A stretch of 64,000 nt of DNA from CAVTGO01 sp963734275 (GTDB lineage Bacteria; Actinomycetota; UBA4738; HRBIN12): assembly GCA_963734275.1 (NCBI GenBank), contig CAVTGO010000008.1, forward strand, positions 36,743 to 100,742. The letters are read 5' to 3'. Every line of letters starts with the position of its first letter. The first letter of the stretch is position 1. Below the pieces are notes generated by a model, which did not search any database, was not told where the DNA came from, and saw only the letters and a program-made list of their open reading frames with translations. Shown here one piece after another: positions 27,782 to 35,410 of this stretch. The translations under genes and the position numbers were made by a program.

Positions 27782-29038
27782 TCAGGTGCCCTGCTCCCAC
27801 GATGCGAGATAGCGGATCTGCTCGGGCGTGAGCTCGTCGATCTCGACGCCCATCGCCTGCAGCTTCAGCCGCGCGACCTCCGCATCGATCTCCGGTGGCA
27901 CCGGGTGGACGCCGATGTCGAGCGCGCCGCGTTTGCCGACCACCCATTCCACGGCGAGCGCCTGATTCGCGAACGACATGTCCATCACCGCGGCCGGGTG
28001 CCCCTCCGCCGCGGCGAGGTTGACGAGCCGCCCCTCCCCGAGCAGGTGGAGCCGCCGCCCGTCGGCCATCGTGTACTCGTCCACGAACTCCCGCAGGCGG
28101 CGCACCCGCCCGTCGGCGAGCTGGGCGAGGGCCACCTTGTCGATCTCCACGTCGAAATGACCCGAGTTGGCCATGACCGCGCCGTCCTTCATCACCTCGA
28201 GATGCTCCTTGCGGATGACCGCGGTGTCGCCGGTCACGGTCACGAAGATGTCCCCGATGCGCGCCGCATCGCGCAACGGCATCACGCGATACCCCTCCAT
28301 CGCGGCCTCCAGCGCCGGGAGAGGATCCACCTCGGTCACGATCACCTGCGCCCCCATCCCGCGTGCGCGGGACGCGACGCCTCGGCCGCACATCCCGTAC
28401 CCGCTCACGACGACCGTTCGTCCGGCCAGGAGCAGGTTCGTCGCCCGCATGATCGCGTCGATCGTCGACTGTCCCGTCCCGAACCGGTTGTCGAACAGGT
28501 GCTTCGTGTCGGCGTCGTTCACCGACACGATCGGGTAGCGGAGCGCCCCGGCTTCCGCCATGGCCCGCAGGCGGATGACGCCGGTGGTGGTCTCCTCGGT
28601 ACCGCCGATCAGGTCGTCGAGCTGGTCCGGCCGCTCCTTGTGGAGCACCGTGACCATGTCGCACCCGTCGTCCATCGTGATCTGCGGGTGGGCGTCGAGG
28701 ACCGCGTTGATGTGGCGGAAGTACGTGTCGTTGTCCTCACCCTTGATCGCCTGGGTCGGGATCCCGGCCGCGGCGAGCGCCGCGGCAACGTCGTCCTGCG
28801 TTGACAGCGGGTTCGAGGCGCACAGGGCCACCTCGGCGCCGCCGGCCCGCAACGCCTCCATCAGGTTCGCCGTCTCGGTCGTGACATGCAGACAGGCACC
28901 GATCCGGACCCCGGCGAGCGGACGCTCCTTCTCGAAGCGCTCGCGGATCAGCGCGAGGACGCGCATCTCGGCTGCCGCCCACTCGATCCGCTCGCGGCCC
29001 TTGCCCGCGAGCCCCTCGTCACGTACGTCGCTGTCCAT
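27782..29038 (-). CDS. ahcY: Adenosylhomocysteinase (S-adenosyl-L-homocysteine hydrolase)
   Basis: 418 residues from the ATG at 29038. It hydrolyses S-adenosylhomocysteine to adenosine and homocysteine, removing the inhibitor of methyltransferases. Conserved blocks: ACLHVTTETANLMEALRAGGAEVALCASNPLSTQDD, DDGCDMVTVLH, GGTEETTTGVIRL, NDADTKHLFDNRFGTGQSTIDAIMRATNLLLAG, and the NAD-binding GYGMCGRGVA. The 40-residue insert found in proteobacterial and eukaryotic enzymes is missing, as in the shorter archaeal-type proteins. It overlaps the upstream purine phosphorylase gene by 20 bases. That enzyme class can process the nucleoside product side of the pathway. Confidence 0.94.
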   Translation of the reverse strand: MDSDVRDEGLAGKGRERIEWAAAEMRVLALIRERFEKERPLAGVRIGACLHVTTETANLMEALRAGGAEVALCASNPLSTQDDVAAALAAAGIPTQAIKGEDNDTYFRHINAVLDAHPQITMDDGCDMVTVLHKERPDQLDDLIGGTEETTTGVIRLRAMAEAGALRYPIVSVNDADTKHLFDNRFGTGQSTIDAIMRATNLLLAGRTVVVSGYGMCGRGVASRARGMGAQVIVTEVDPLPALEAAMEGYRVMPLRDAARIGDIFVTVTGDTAVIRKEHLEVMKDGAVMANSGHFDVEIDKVALAQLADGRVRRLREFVDEYTMADGRRLHLLGEGRLVNLAAAEGHPAAVMDMSFANQALAVEWVVGKRGALDIGVHPVPPEIDAEVARLKLQAMGVEIDELTPEQIRYLASWEQGT

Positions 29039-29900
29039 CGTCGCTCCCTCTCGAATCGTCCGAGCCGATCCGCGGCAGCAGCTCCCGCAGGAGCCGGCTG
29101 GTCGCACCGGCGATCTCGTCGGCGGCGGCGAGGACCTCGTCGTGGCTCGACTCCTCCCCCGCCATGTTCGTCACGCTGAAGAGTCCCAGGACCCGCATCC
29201 CGAGGGCTCGCGCGGCCGTGGACTCGGGCACGACGGACATCCCGACGACCGTGCCGCCCGCACCCCGGAGCATCGCGATCTCGGCCGGCGTCTCGTACGT
29301 CGGCCCGGGCATCGCCACGTACACCCCGCTGCCCACGCGAAGCCCCAGGGCCTCGGCGCGCTCGAGCGCGGACTCGCGGAGCTCGGCGTCGTAGACCTGC
29401 GACAGGTCGACGAACGGCGGTGAGCCGTCAGGGTTGCGCCACCCACGCAGCGGGTTGGCGCCCATCATGTTGATCTGGTCGGTACCGACGACCAGCGTCC
29501 CGGCGGAGACCGAAGAGGCGATGCCGCCCGCGGCCGCCGTGATCACCATCGTCCGGGCTCCGAGCAGGCGTGACAGTCGCACCGGCAGCGTGCACCTCGA
29601 CAGGTCGTATCCCTCGTAGAAGTGGATCCGCCCGCGGAACGCGGCGATGCCAACGCCGTCGAGCGTGCCCACCCACAGTTGGCCCGCATGGCCGGGAACG
29701 GTCGGCTCCGGGAAGCCGGGAAGCTCTCCGAACGCGAACGTCTCGGCGTCCGCCATCCCGTCCACCACCGCGCCGAGACCCGAGCCGAGGATCAGGCCGA
29801 CGGAGATCTCGACCCCGGTCCGCTCCCGGACGATGCCGGCGGCCTCCTCGGCGAACCGGTCGTCCGGCGAGGGGATCGCACGGGCGGGCGCGTCGATCAC
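29019..29900 (-). CDS. Purine-nucleoside phosphorylase (trimeric, PNP-II/PunA type)
   Basis: 293 residues from the GTG at 29900. The phosphate-binding GLILGSGLGAVVDGM is near the N-terminus, followed by PGFPEPTVPGHAGQLWVG, FRGRIHFYEGYD, and the core MVITAAAGGIASSV. The C-terminal GPTYETPAEIAMLRGAGGTVVGMSVVPE holds the base-binding Glu region, and VTNMAG follows. It phosphorolyses purine nucleosides to base and pentose-1-phosphate. The gene starts one base after the SIS isomerase stop and its end runs into ahcY, so adenosine or inosine released after methylation may be salvaged here. The exact base preference is unknown. Confidence 0.9.
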   Translation of the reverse strand: MIDAPARAIPSPDDRFAEEAAGIVRERTGVEISVGLILGSGLGAVVDGMADAETFAFGELPGFPEPTVPGHAGQLWVGTLDGVGIAAFRGRIHFYEGYDLSRCTLPVRLSRLLGARTMVITAAAGGIASSVSAGTLVVGTDQINMMGANPLRGWRNPDGSPPFVDLSQVYDAELRESALERAEALGLRVGSGVYVAMPGPTYETPAEIAMLRGAGGTVVGMSVVPESTAARALGMRVLGLFSVTNMAGEESSHDEVLAAADEIAGATSRLLRELLPRIGSDDSRGSDDGQRRT

Positions 29901-29901
29901 G

Positions 29902-30960
29902 TCAGGCCTCCGCGAGCGTCCGCTTGAGCCGTGCGATCGCGTCGATCGGCGAGGGGTCCACGCCCCGGGCGATCCCGAGGTACGTCGAGACGAGGTCGCC
30001 GACGAGCACCAGCGAGAGCAGGCGCGCCAGCGCCGAACGGCCGTGCGCCCACACCTCGTGCGTGCTGGCGCCGGCGGACCGGGCGATCTCGATCGAGGGC
30101 TCGAAACGGGCGGCGACGTCGGGCGGCTCCCCATCGTGGCGCAGCGCGACGACAGCGAACCCCTCGCCCCGCCCGGCCGTCCATCCGACGACCTCGTTGT
30201 GGTCGAGCTCGGGGAGCTCGGATGCGAAGGACGGGACCTTCGCGTTCTCGTTGAACTGCGTCTTCCACCGGGAGGCCGCGACGGCCGCCAGCCCATCGGC
30301 GCCCCAGACGACCGGAACGCGCTCGCCGATCGAGACGGCGAGGGTCTTGCCCGGGTTCGCCGCGAGCGGAACGGCGGGCCCCTCTCGCTCGAGCACGCCG
30401 CGCATCTCGGCGATCGCCTCGTCGACATCGTCCGCGAGCGGAGGTACGACACCCATCGCCTCGAGCGCGCCGAGCGCACCGAGCGTCATCGAGCCGAGCG
30501 CCGCTCGCGGCATGGCTCCGCCGGGCACGATCACCCGGCTGAGGTCCAACTCCTCGGCCCGCCGAGCGAGCTCGCCGCCGGACGTGATCGCGAGGACGCG
30601 GCACCCCCTCGCCACGGCCTCCTCGAACATCGACAGCGTCTCGCCGGTCGTTCCCGAATACGAAGACGCCACGACGAGCACGTGCGGCCCGACCCATTCG
30701 GGAAGCTCCGAGCTCCGCACGACCACCACCGGCAACCGCAGCCGCGGGGCCGCGAGGGCCGCGAGGACGTCGCCCGCAACGGCCGAGCTCCCCATGCCGC
30801 AGAACGCGACCGCCGTGGCACCGTCGGCGCTCGGCAGGACCGGCACCGCGAGGCCCGATCGGTACCCCTCCCCAGCGCGCGCCGGGAGCGAGGCCACTGC
30901 CTCGAGCATCCCGCCCGGGTCGGCGGCCAGCAGCGCCGCCGCGTCGTCGAGATCGGTCAC
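29902..30960 (-). CDS. SIS-domain bifunctional phosphoglucose/phosphomannose isomerase-like protein
   Basis: 352 residues from the GTG at 30960, which overlaps the Trm112-like stop (GTGA). Two SIS sugar-isomerase halves are visible. The first has AVAFCGMGSSAVAGDVLAAL and VASSYSGTTGETLSMFEEA, with the phosphate-binding serines. The second has WKTQFNENAKVPSFASELPELDHNEVVGW, a stretch typical of the archaeal/actinobacterial PGI-PMI family. It likely interconverts fructose-6-P with glucose-6-P or mannose-6-P. Placed next to a phosphomannomutase, the mannose branch that feeds GDP-mannose is the most sensible job. The Mycobacterium counterpart sits in the same position next to manB. Confidence 0.82.
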   Translation of the reverse strand: MTDLDDAAALLAADPGGMLEAVASLPARAGEGYRSGLAVPVLPSADGATAVAFCGMGSSAVAGDVLAALAAPRLRLPVVVVRSSELPEWVGPHVLVVASSYSGTTGETLSMFEEAVARGCRVLAITSGGELARRAEELDLSRVIVPGGAMPRAALGSMTLGALGALEAMGVVPPLADDVDEAIAEMRGVLEREGPAVPLAANPGKTLAVSIGERVPVVWGADGLAAVAASRWKTQFNENAKVPSFASELPELDHNEVVGWTAGRGEGFAVVALRHDGEPPDVAARFEPSIEIARSAGASTHEVWAHGRSALARLLSLVLVGDLVSTYLGIARGVDPSPIDAIARLKRTLAEA

Positions 30961-31151
30961 CGGCCCTTCTTCTTCTTGGGCGCGGACGGCTTCTCGGCTT
31001 CGTCGATCAGCATCACGGGGATCCCGTCTCGCACGGGGTACCGATAGCCGCACATCGTGCATTCGAGCACCTCGGGGTCCTGCTGGTAGTCGAGCAAGCC
31101 GCGGTCGTTCGGGCACACGAGGATCTCGAGCAGTTCCGCGTCGAGGGTCAC
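30957..31151 (-). CDS. Trm112-family zinc-binding small protein
   Basis: 64 residues from the GTG at 31151. The Trm112 fold signature is MTLDAELLEILVCPNDRGLL followed by VLECTMCGYRYPVRDGIPVML, with three cysteines and an Asp or Asn region around the zinc knuckle. It ends in a basic KKKKGR tail. Eukaryotic Trm112 activates methyltransferases. Bacterial forms are of uncertain role but often lie near sugar or methyl-cycle genes, as here. Both ends overlap neighbouring genes by four bases (GTGA), so it is strictly coupled to the phosphomannomutase and the SIS isomerase. Confidence 0.85.
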   Translation of the reverse strand: MTLDAELLEILVCPNDRGLLDYQQDPEVLECTMCGYRYPVRDGIPVMLIDEAEKPSAPKKKKGR

Positions 31152-32521
31152 GCTCCTCCTCCTTCGCTGGCTCCTTCGCTCCGGATCAGGTCGAGGATCT
31201 CGGCGGTCTTCTCCTTCAGCAGCTCGCCCATCCTCGCCTCCACGTTCAGGCGCAGCAGCGGCTCGGTGTTGCTCGGCCGCAGGTTGAACCACCAGTCGTC
31301 GAACTCTACCGTCAGGCCGTCGGTGCGATCCTGCCGGCCGGATGCGGATGCCGCCGCGACTCGCTCGATCGCCGCAGAGAGGTCCACGACGGGGGTGTTG
31401 ATCTCGCCGGACGCCGCGTAGCGGCGGAACGGCTCCAGCAGCGCCGACAGCGGTCCGCCCGACAGCGAGAGCTGCTCCAGCACCAGGACCGCGGCGATCA
31501 GACCCGAGTCCGCGCCGTAGTTCTCGCGGAAGTAGTAGTGGCCCGAGTGCTCACCGCCGAACCAGGCCCCGGTTTCGGCCATCACCTGTTTGATGAACGA
31601 GTGCCCGACCCTCGTGCGCACCGGTGTGCCGCCGTGCTCGCGGATCACCTCGGGCACGGTCCACGAGGTGATCAGGTTGTGGACGATCGTCGCCCCGGGA
31701 TGGCGTTCGAGCGTCGCCCGCGCGACAAGCGCCGTCACCTCGCTGCCCGAGACTCCCTCAGCGCGGTCGTCCACCAGGAAGACGCGATCGGCGTCGCCGT
31801 CGAAGGCGAGGCCGATGTCGGCGCCGCGCGCGAGCACCTCGCGCCGCAGGTCCTCCGTGTTGGCGGGATCGATCGGATCCGCCGGATGGTTGGGGAACGT
31901 CCCGTCGAGCTCCGCGAACAGGTGGACGACCGTGATCGGCAGACGCTCGAACACGACGGGGACGACCAAGCCGCCCATCCCGTTCGCCGTGTCCACGACG
32001 ACGGTGAGCGGCCGCATGTTGTTCGGGTCCACGAACGACAGCACGTGGTCCGCGTAGGAGCGGAGCAGGTCCCGCCGTTCGACCGACCCGCGCGAGGGCG
32101 CGGCGGGGTAGGTGTCGGCCTCGGCGCGCTCGCGGATGTCGCGCAGACCGGTGTCCTCGCCGACGGGCCTGGCGCCGGCGAGGCAGAACTTCAGGCCGTT
32201 CCACTGCGCCGGGTTGTGGCTCGCCGTCAGCATCACGCCGGCTACGTCGAGCGAGCCCGACCCGAAGTACAGGAGGTCGGTGGAGGCGAGGCCGATGTCG
32301 ACCACGTCGGCGCCCCGCGAGACGAGCCCCTCGCGCACGGCTCCGGAGAGCGCGGGCGAGCTCAGACGACAGTCAGACGCCACGGCGATCTTCGGGGCAC
32401 CCGACCAGTCGGCGAAGGCGGCCCCGATGCGGCGGGCGGCGTCCTCGTCCAGCTCGTCGGGGACGACGCCGCGGACGTCATAGGCCTTGAAGATGGAGGA
32501 AAGGTCACGCTGCGGCGGCAC
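31148..32521 (-). CDS. manB: Phosphomannomutase/phosphoglucomutase
   Basis: 457 residues from the GTG at 32521. Alpha-D-phosphohexomutase with all four domains: IFKAYDVRGVVPDEL at the start, the phosphoserine loop VMLTASHNPAQWNGLKF (active Ser near residue 100), the metal-binding AFDGDADRVFLVDD, the sugar-binding FGGEHSGHYYFRENYGADSG, and the phosphate-contact RPSNTEPLLRLNVEAR in domain 4. It converts mannose-6-P to mannose-1-P (or the glucose pair). The product would supply the nucleotidyltransferase at 49.7 kb and the glycosyltransferases of this window. It heads a coupled run into trm112, SIS, PNP and ahcY. Confidence 0.92.
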   Translation of the reverse strand: MPPQRDLSSIFKAYDVRGVVPDELDEDAARRIGAAFADWSGAPKIAVASDCRLSSPALSGAVREGLVSRGADVVDIGLASTDLLYFGSGSLDVAGVMLTASHNPAQWNGLKFCLAGARPVGEDTGLRDIRERAEADTYPAAPSRGSVERRDLLRSYADHVLSFVDPNNMRPLTVVVDTANGMGGLVVPVVFERLPITVVHLFAELDGTFPNHPADPIDPANTEDLRREVLARGADIGLAFDGDADRVFLVDDRAEGVSGSEVTALVARATLERHPGATIVHNLITSWTVPEVIREHGGTPVRTRVGHSFIKQVMAETGAWFGGEHSGHYYFRENYGADSGLIAAVLVLEQLSLSGGPLSALLEPFRRYAASGEINTPVVDLSAAIERVAAASASGRQDRTDGLTVEFDDWWFNLRPSNTEPLLRLNVEARMGELLKEKTAEILDLIRSEGASEGGGA

Positions 32522-32552
32522 GGTGACCGCATCCTACTGAACCGGGTGGAGG

Positions 32553-32759
32553 CTACGACCGCTGCGTGAGGACCGATCCGATCACCGACTGCAGCGGGAC
32601 GGCTGCGCCGTCGCGGTACCACCATTTCGCCTCGCACATGTGGCAGGTCGTGAACGACAGATCGCTCCCGCTCACGGCCATCGAGATGGAGATCAGGTCC
32701 CCCTGGAAGCAGACGGGGCAGGCGCCCTCGCGTGTCTCGTCCAAACCGTGTTCGTCCAT
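32553..32759 (-). CDS. Small zinc-ribbon protein
   Basis: 68 residues from the ATG at 32759. Two CxxC knuckles (CPVC and CHMC) about 23 residues apart, with ISISMAVSGSDLSFTTCHMCEAKWWYRDG between and after, make a classic zinc ribbon. The family is not one I can name. In Mycobacterium a DUF3499 zinc protein occupies the position next to manB, so this may be a shortened or non-homologous replacement. It lies 31 bases before manB on the same strand and is probably cotranscribed with it. Confidence 0.65.
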   Translation of the reverse strand: MDEHGLDETREGACPVCFQGDLISISMAVSGSDLSFTTCHMCEAKWWYRDGAAVPLQSVIGSVLTQRS

Positions 32760-32905
32760 ACCTTGTACCTCGACCAGGGGCCACCCTCGAGCGCATAGCT
32801 CGACGTCCCCATTTCTCGGGGTCCGAGCAGGCGGCGTCCGTATGGGCCGTTCGGGCTGCGTCTCCCGCAGACGGGGGATGCCCGGGTGCCTGGAGGCCCG
32901 CCCGG

Positions 32906-33964
32906 CTAGGGCTTGACGATGACCGTCGTACCCATCTCGACCATCGGGTAGAGCTCCTCGGAGTCGCTGATATGCATCCGGATGCAGCCGTGGGAGGCCG
33001 CCGTCCCGATGGAGGAGGAGCTCCACGTCCCGTGGATGCGGATCCCGGGGGCGTTCAGGTACATCGCCCGCGTTCCGAGCGGGTTGCCCGGTCCCGGGCC
33101 GATCGACAGCGGCAGGTCGGCGCCCCATCCGTCGGGGGCGGGGTTGTACCAGGTGGGGTTCTCACGCTTGTCGACGATCTCGAAGGTCCCGACGGGTGTG
33201 GGGTAGGAAGCGGTGCCGGTCGCGACGCCGTACTCCTTGACCACCTTCAGGCCCTCGTACAGCCACAGCCGGTTGTCGGAGACGTCGACGACGATCGTCT
33301 GGCCGAGCGACGCCGTCGGGACCTCGGGCTCGACGGTCTTCACGGGGATGTCGACCTCGTCCACCCGACGCGACAGTGCCGTGAGGATCTTCGTGGTCGC
33401 GAGCTGCACCTTCAGCTCTCGTCCGTCCTGCGAGCGACGGGTCACGAGCTCGTCGTCGACGAGCGAGAACCGGGCATCGACCGCCGGGACCGCGACCTCG
33501 TCGTAGGCCTGCTGGACGAACGCCTCGACGCTGGCCGGATCCGGCGTGTAGGACAGGGCAAGCGAAACGCCGACCGGCACGTCCCGCAGACGATGGTTCA
33601 GCCTCGACAGGAGCGACAGGTCGTCCGCCACCGCGAACGCCTTCGTCACGGCGGCGTCGACGTCGGCCGTCATGCCGAGCGATGCGGGCGTCATCGTCCA
33701 TGAGAAGCCGGCGGCGCGCACGACGACGTCGTCGGACAGGGTGAGCTCTGCCTCGGCCCGGAGGGTGCGGACGGCCTCGTCCCAGGTCATCTGGCCGACG
33801 TCCACCCCTGCGACCGAGATGCCCGGCAGGATCACATCCGCCGAGCTCGCGTCGTAGCGGTAGGCCGCGTAGGCGGTGCCGCCGCCGAGGAGCGCGAGCA
33901 CGCCGAGGCTCGCGGCGGCGATCTTCCAGCCGCGCGCCCGTCGCTTGTGCTTGGCCCTGGCCAT
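32906..33964 (-). CDS. L,D-transpeptidase (YkuD) with PG-binding domain
   Basis: 352 residues. A cytosolic basic start (MARAKHKRRARGWK) is followed by one membrane anchor (IAAASLGVLALLGGGTAYAAY), so the enzyme is outside the cell. Residues about 50-200 resemble the PG_binding_4 domain (VAGVDVGQMTWDEAVRTL, AFVQQAYDEVAVPAVDARF). The YkuD catalytic domain begins at TIVVDVSDNRLWLYEGLKVVKEYGVATG and has the catalytic HGTWSSSSIG and SHGCIRMH with the nucleophile Cys near residue 327. It makes 3-3 peptidoglycan crosslinks or attaches proteins, and gives resistance to penicillins that target D,D-transpeptidases. It lies 66 bases after the DUF5719 gene. Confidence 0.9.
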   Translation of the reverse strand: MARAKHKRRARGWKIAAASLGVLALLGGGTAYAAYRYDASSADVILPGISVAGVDVGQMTWDEAVRTLRAEAELTLSDDVVVRAAGFSWTMTPASLGMTADVDAAVTKAFAVADDLSLLSRLNHRLRDVPVGVSLALSYTPDPASVEAFVQQAYDEVAVPAVDARFSLVDDELVTRRSQDGRELKVQLATTKILTALSRRVDEVDIPVKTVEPEVPTASLGQTIVVDVSDNRLWLYEGLKVVKEYGVATGTASYPTPVGTFEIVDKRENPTWYNPAPDGWGADLPLSIGPGPGNPLGTRAMYLNAPGIRIHGTWSSSSIGTAASHGCIRMHISDSEELYPMVEMGTTVIVKP

Positions 33965-34030
33965 GTCAACGTCCTTCGCTGTCGGGGAACGGAAAGGCGG
34001 TTCCGCTTCGGAACATCATGATAAGCGAGC

Positions 34031-35410
34031 TCAACCGGACGTCGAGACCCACGCGTCCGGGATCGCGATCCCGAGTGCGACGGCGTAGGTCGCGAGGCCC
34101 TCGCGACCGAGCGAGTAGGACGCCGCCGCCGGAACGAACGTTCCCCGCCGCGCGATGACCGAAACGGCGGCGTCCGGCGCGATCTCGCGGAACTCGACCG
34201 GCGGGGTGGCGGTCCGCCCGGGCGGGATCGTGATCACGATCGATCCCTCGGCGGGAGCGAGGTAGGTGATCTCGACCTCCGCAGCCTCGGACCCGGGGTT
34301 CGCGAGCGCGAGGTTCGGCACCGAGGGCGATCCGGCCACGGCGGGCAGCACGATCCACGCCGCCGCGGGGATCGCGCCGGGCGTCGACGCCTGGTCGGCG
34401 ACGACCCCATAGGTCCGCCGCGCTGCCGCCACGCCCTCACCGTCCGCGCCGAAGACCACCGACGTCGGGCCGTCGGTCGTGGCGGGGAACGTCCGGGCTG
34501 ACTCGGCGGGCGGGCTCGCGTCTGCCAGTCCGGCGAACACCTGCTCCGCCTCCTTCAGCAAGAGCCCGCCGGCGAGACGAACACGCTCGGTCCCAGCGCT
34601 CATCACGGCCAGGTCGGTTCGACCCGCGTCGCCACCGCCGGGCATCACCACCTCGAGCGGCGGCACCCCCAGGTACCCGAGCGACGAGCGGATCCCCCCC
34701 GTCGTCGAGACGCCGAGGGTCGACGCCGCGACCCGCCCCACGGACACATCAACGAGGGTCGAGACCGTCCGCTCCCCGGCCACGATGCGGCCCAGGCGGA
34801 ACACGGCGCTGTGGTGGGGCCTGAGCAGGACGTCGGTCAGGTCCCCCTGGCGAACGGGCGCCTGGCGGTCGGACAGGAGCACGAGCGAGAACACCGCGTC
34901 CCGTGCGAAGGGATTCATCACGACGACGACGTCGTCCTGCTCGTCGGTCTCCGTCGACCCATCGGGGAGGAACCACGGCCCCCCGGCCTCGGGCGCACAC
35001 GGTTCGGCGGCCACGCCGCCCTCGCCGCCACCCGCGTGCGAGATCCATCCGGCCGCGACCCACTGGTCGAACCACTCCACCATCGAGGAGCGCTCGCGCC
35101 CTTCGGCCGGCACGGGAACCTGGATCATCGATCCGGGCTCCACGGTCAGCGTCTCCGGCGCAGTGGGCTTCCCGGAGCCGAACGTGCGTACGCGGATCGT
35201 CGCCGTGCCCGGACCGGGGTTCGCAACCTGGAGCCGAACGTCCCAGCCCACGGGGCCGCCACCGTGTGGGCAGTACCACGCCCCCGAGTGCGCCGCTCCG
35301 GCCGGCGGGAGGCCCAAGGCCTTGTCGCCGAGCTCTCGATCGGCGTACGCGGCGCCGCCGACGAGGACGACGACGACCAACACGCCGGCGATCACCTGCC
35401 CGCGTCTCAT
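34031..35410 (-). CDS. DUF5719 family exported protein
   Basis: 459 residues from the ATG at 35410, which overlaps the glycosyltransferase stop by four bases (ATGA). One N-terminal membrane segment (VIAGVLVVVVLVGGAAYA) anchors or exports it. The rest is a series of beta-sandwich repeats: VRLQVANPGPGTATIRVRTFGSG, DVVVVMNPFARDAVFSLVL, NLALANPGSEAAEVEITYLAP. No catalytic residues are obvious. DUF5719 proteins occur across actinobacteria next to a large GT2-membrane protein in the whiB-manB neighbourhood, as here, so a role with that glycosyltransferase in envelope assembly is likely but unproven. Confidence 0.78.
   Translation of the reverse strand: MRRGQVIAGVLVVVVLVGGAAYADRELGDKALGLPPAGAAHSGAWYCPHGGGPVGWDVRLQVANPGPGTATIRVRTFGSGKPTAPETLTVEPGSMIQVPVPAEGRERSSMVEWFDQWVAAGWISHAGGGEGGVAAEPCAPEAGGPWFLPDGSTETDEQDDVVVVMNPFARDAVFSLVLLSDRQAPVRQGDLTDVLLRPHHSAVFRLGRIVAGERTVSTLVDVSVGRVAASTLGVSTTGGIRSSLGYLGVPPLEVVMPGGGDAGRTDLAVMSAGTERVRLAGGLLLKEAEQVFAGLADASPPAESARTFPATTDGPTSVVFGADGEGVAAARRTYGVVADQASTPGAIPAAAWIVLPAVAGSPSVPNLALANPGSEAAEVEITYLAPAEGSIVITIPPGRTATPPVEFREIAPDAAVSVIARRGTFVPAAASYSLGREGLATYAVALGIAIPDAWVSTSG

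Noticed and set aside
29570..32569. 999-codon open frame on the plus strand
   Set aside because: Runs antisense across PNP, SIS, trm112-like and manB genes, all of which have clear motifs on the other strand.
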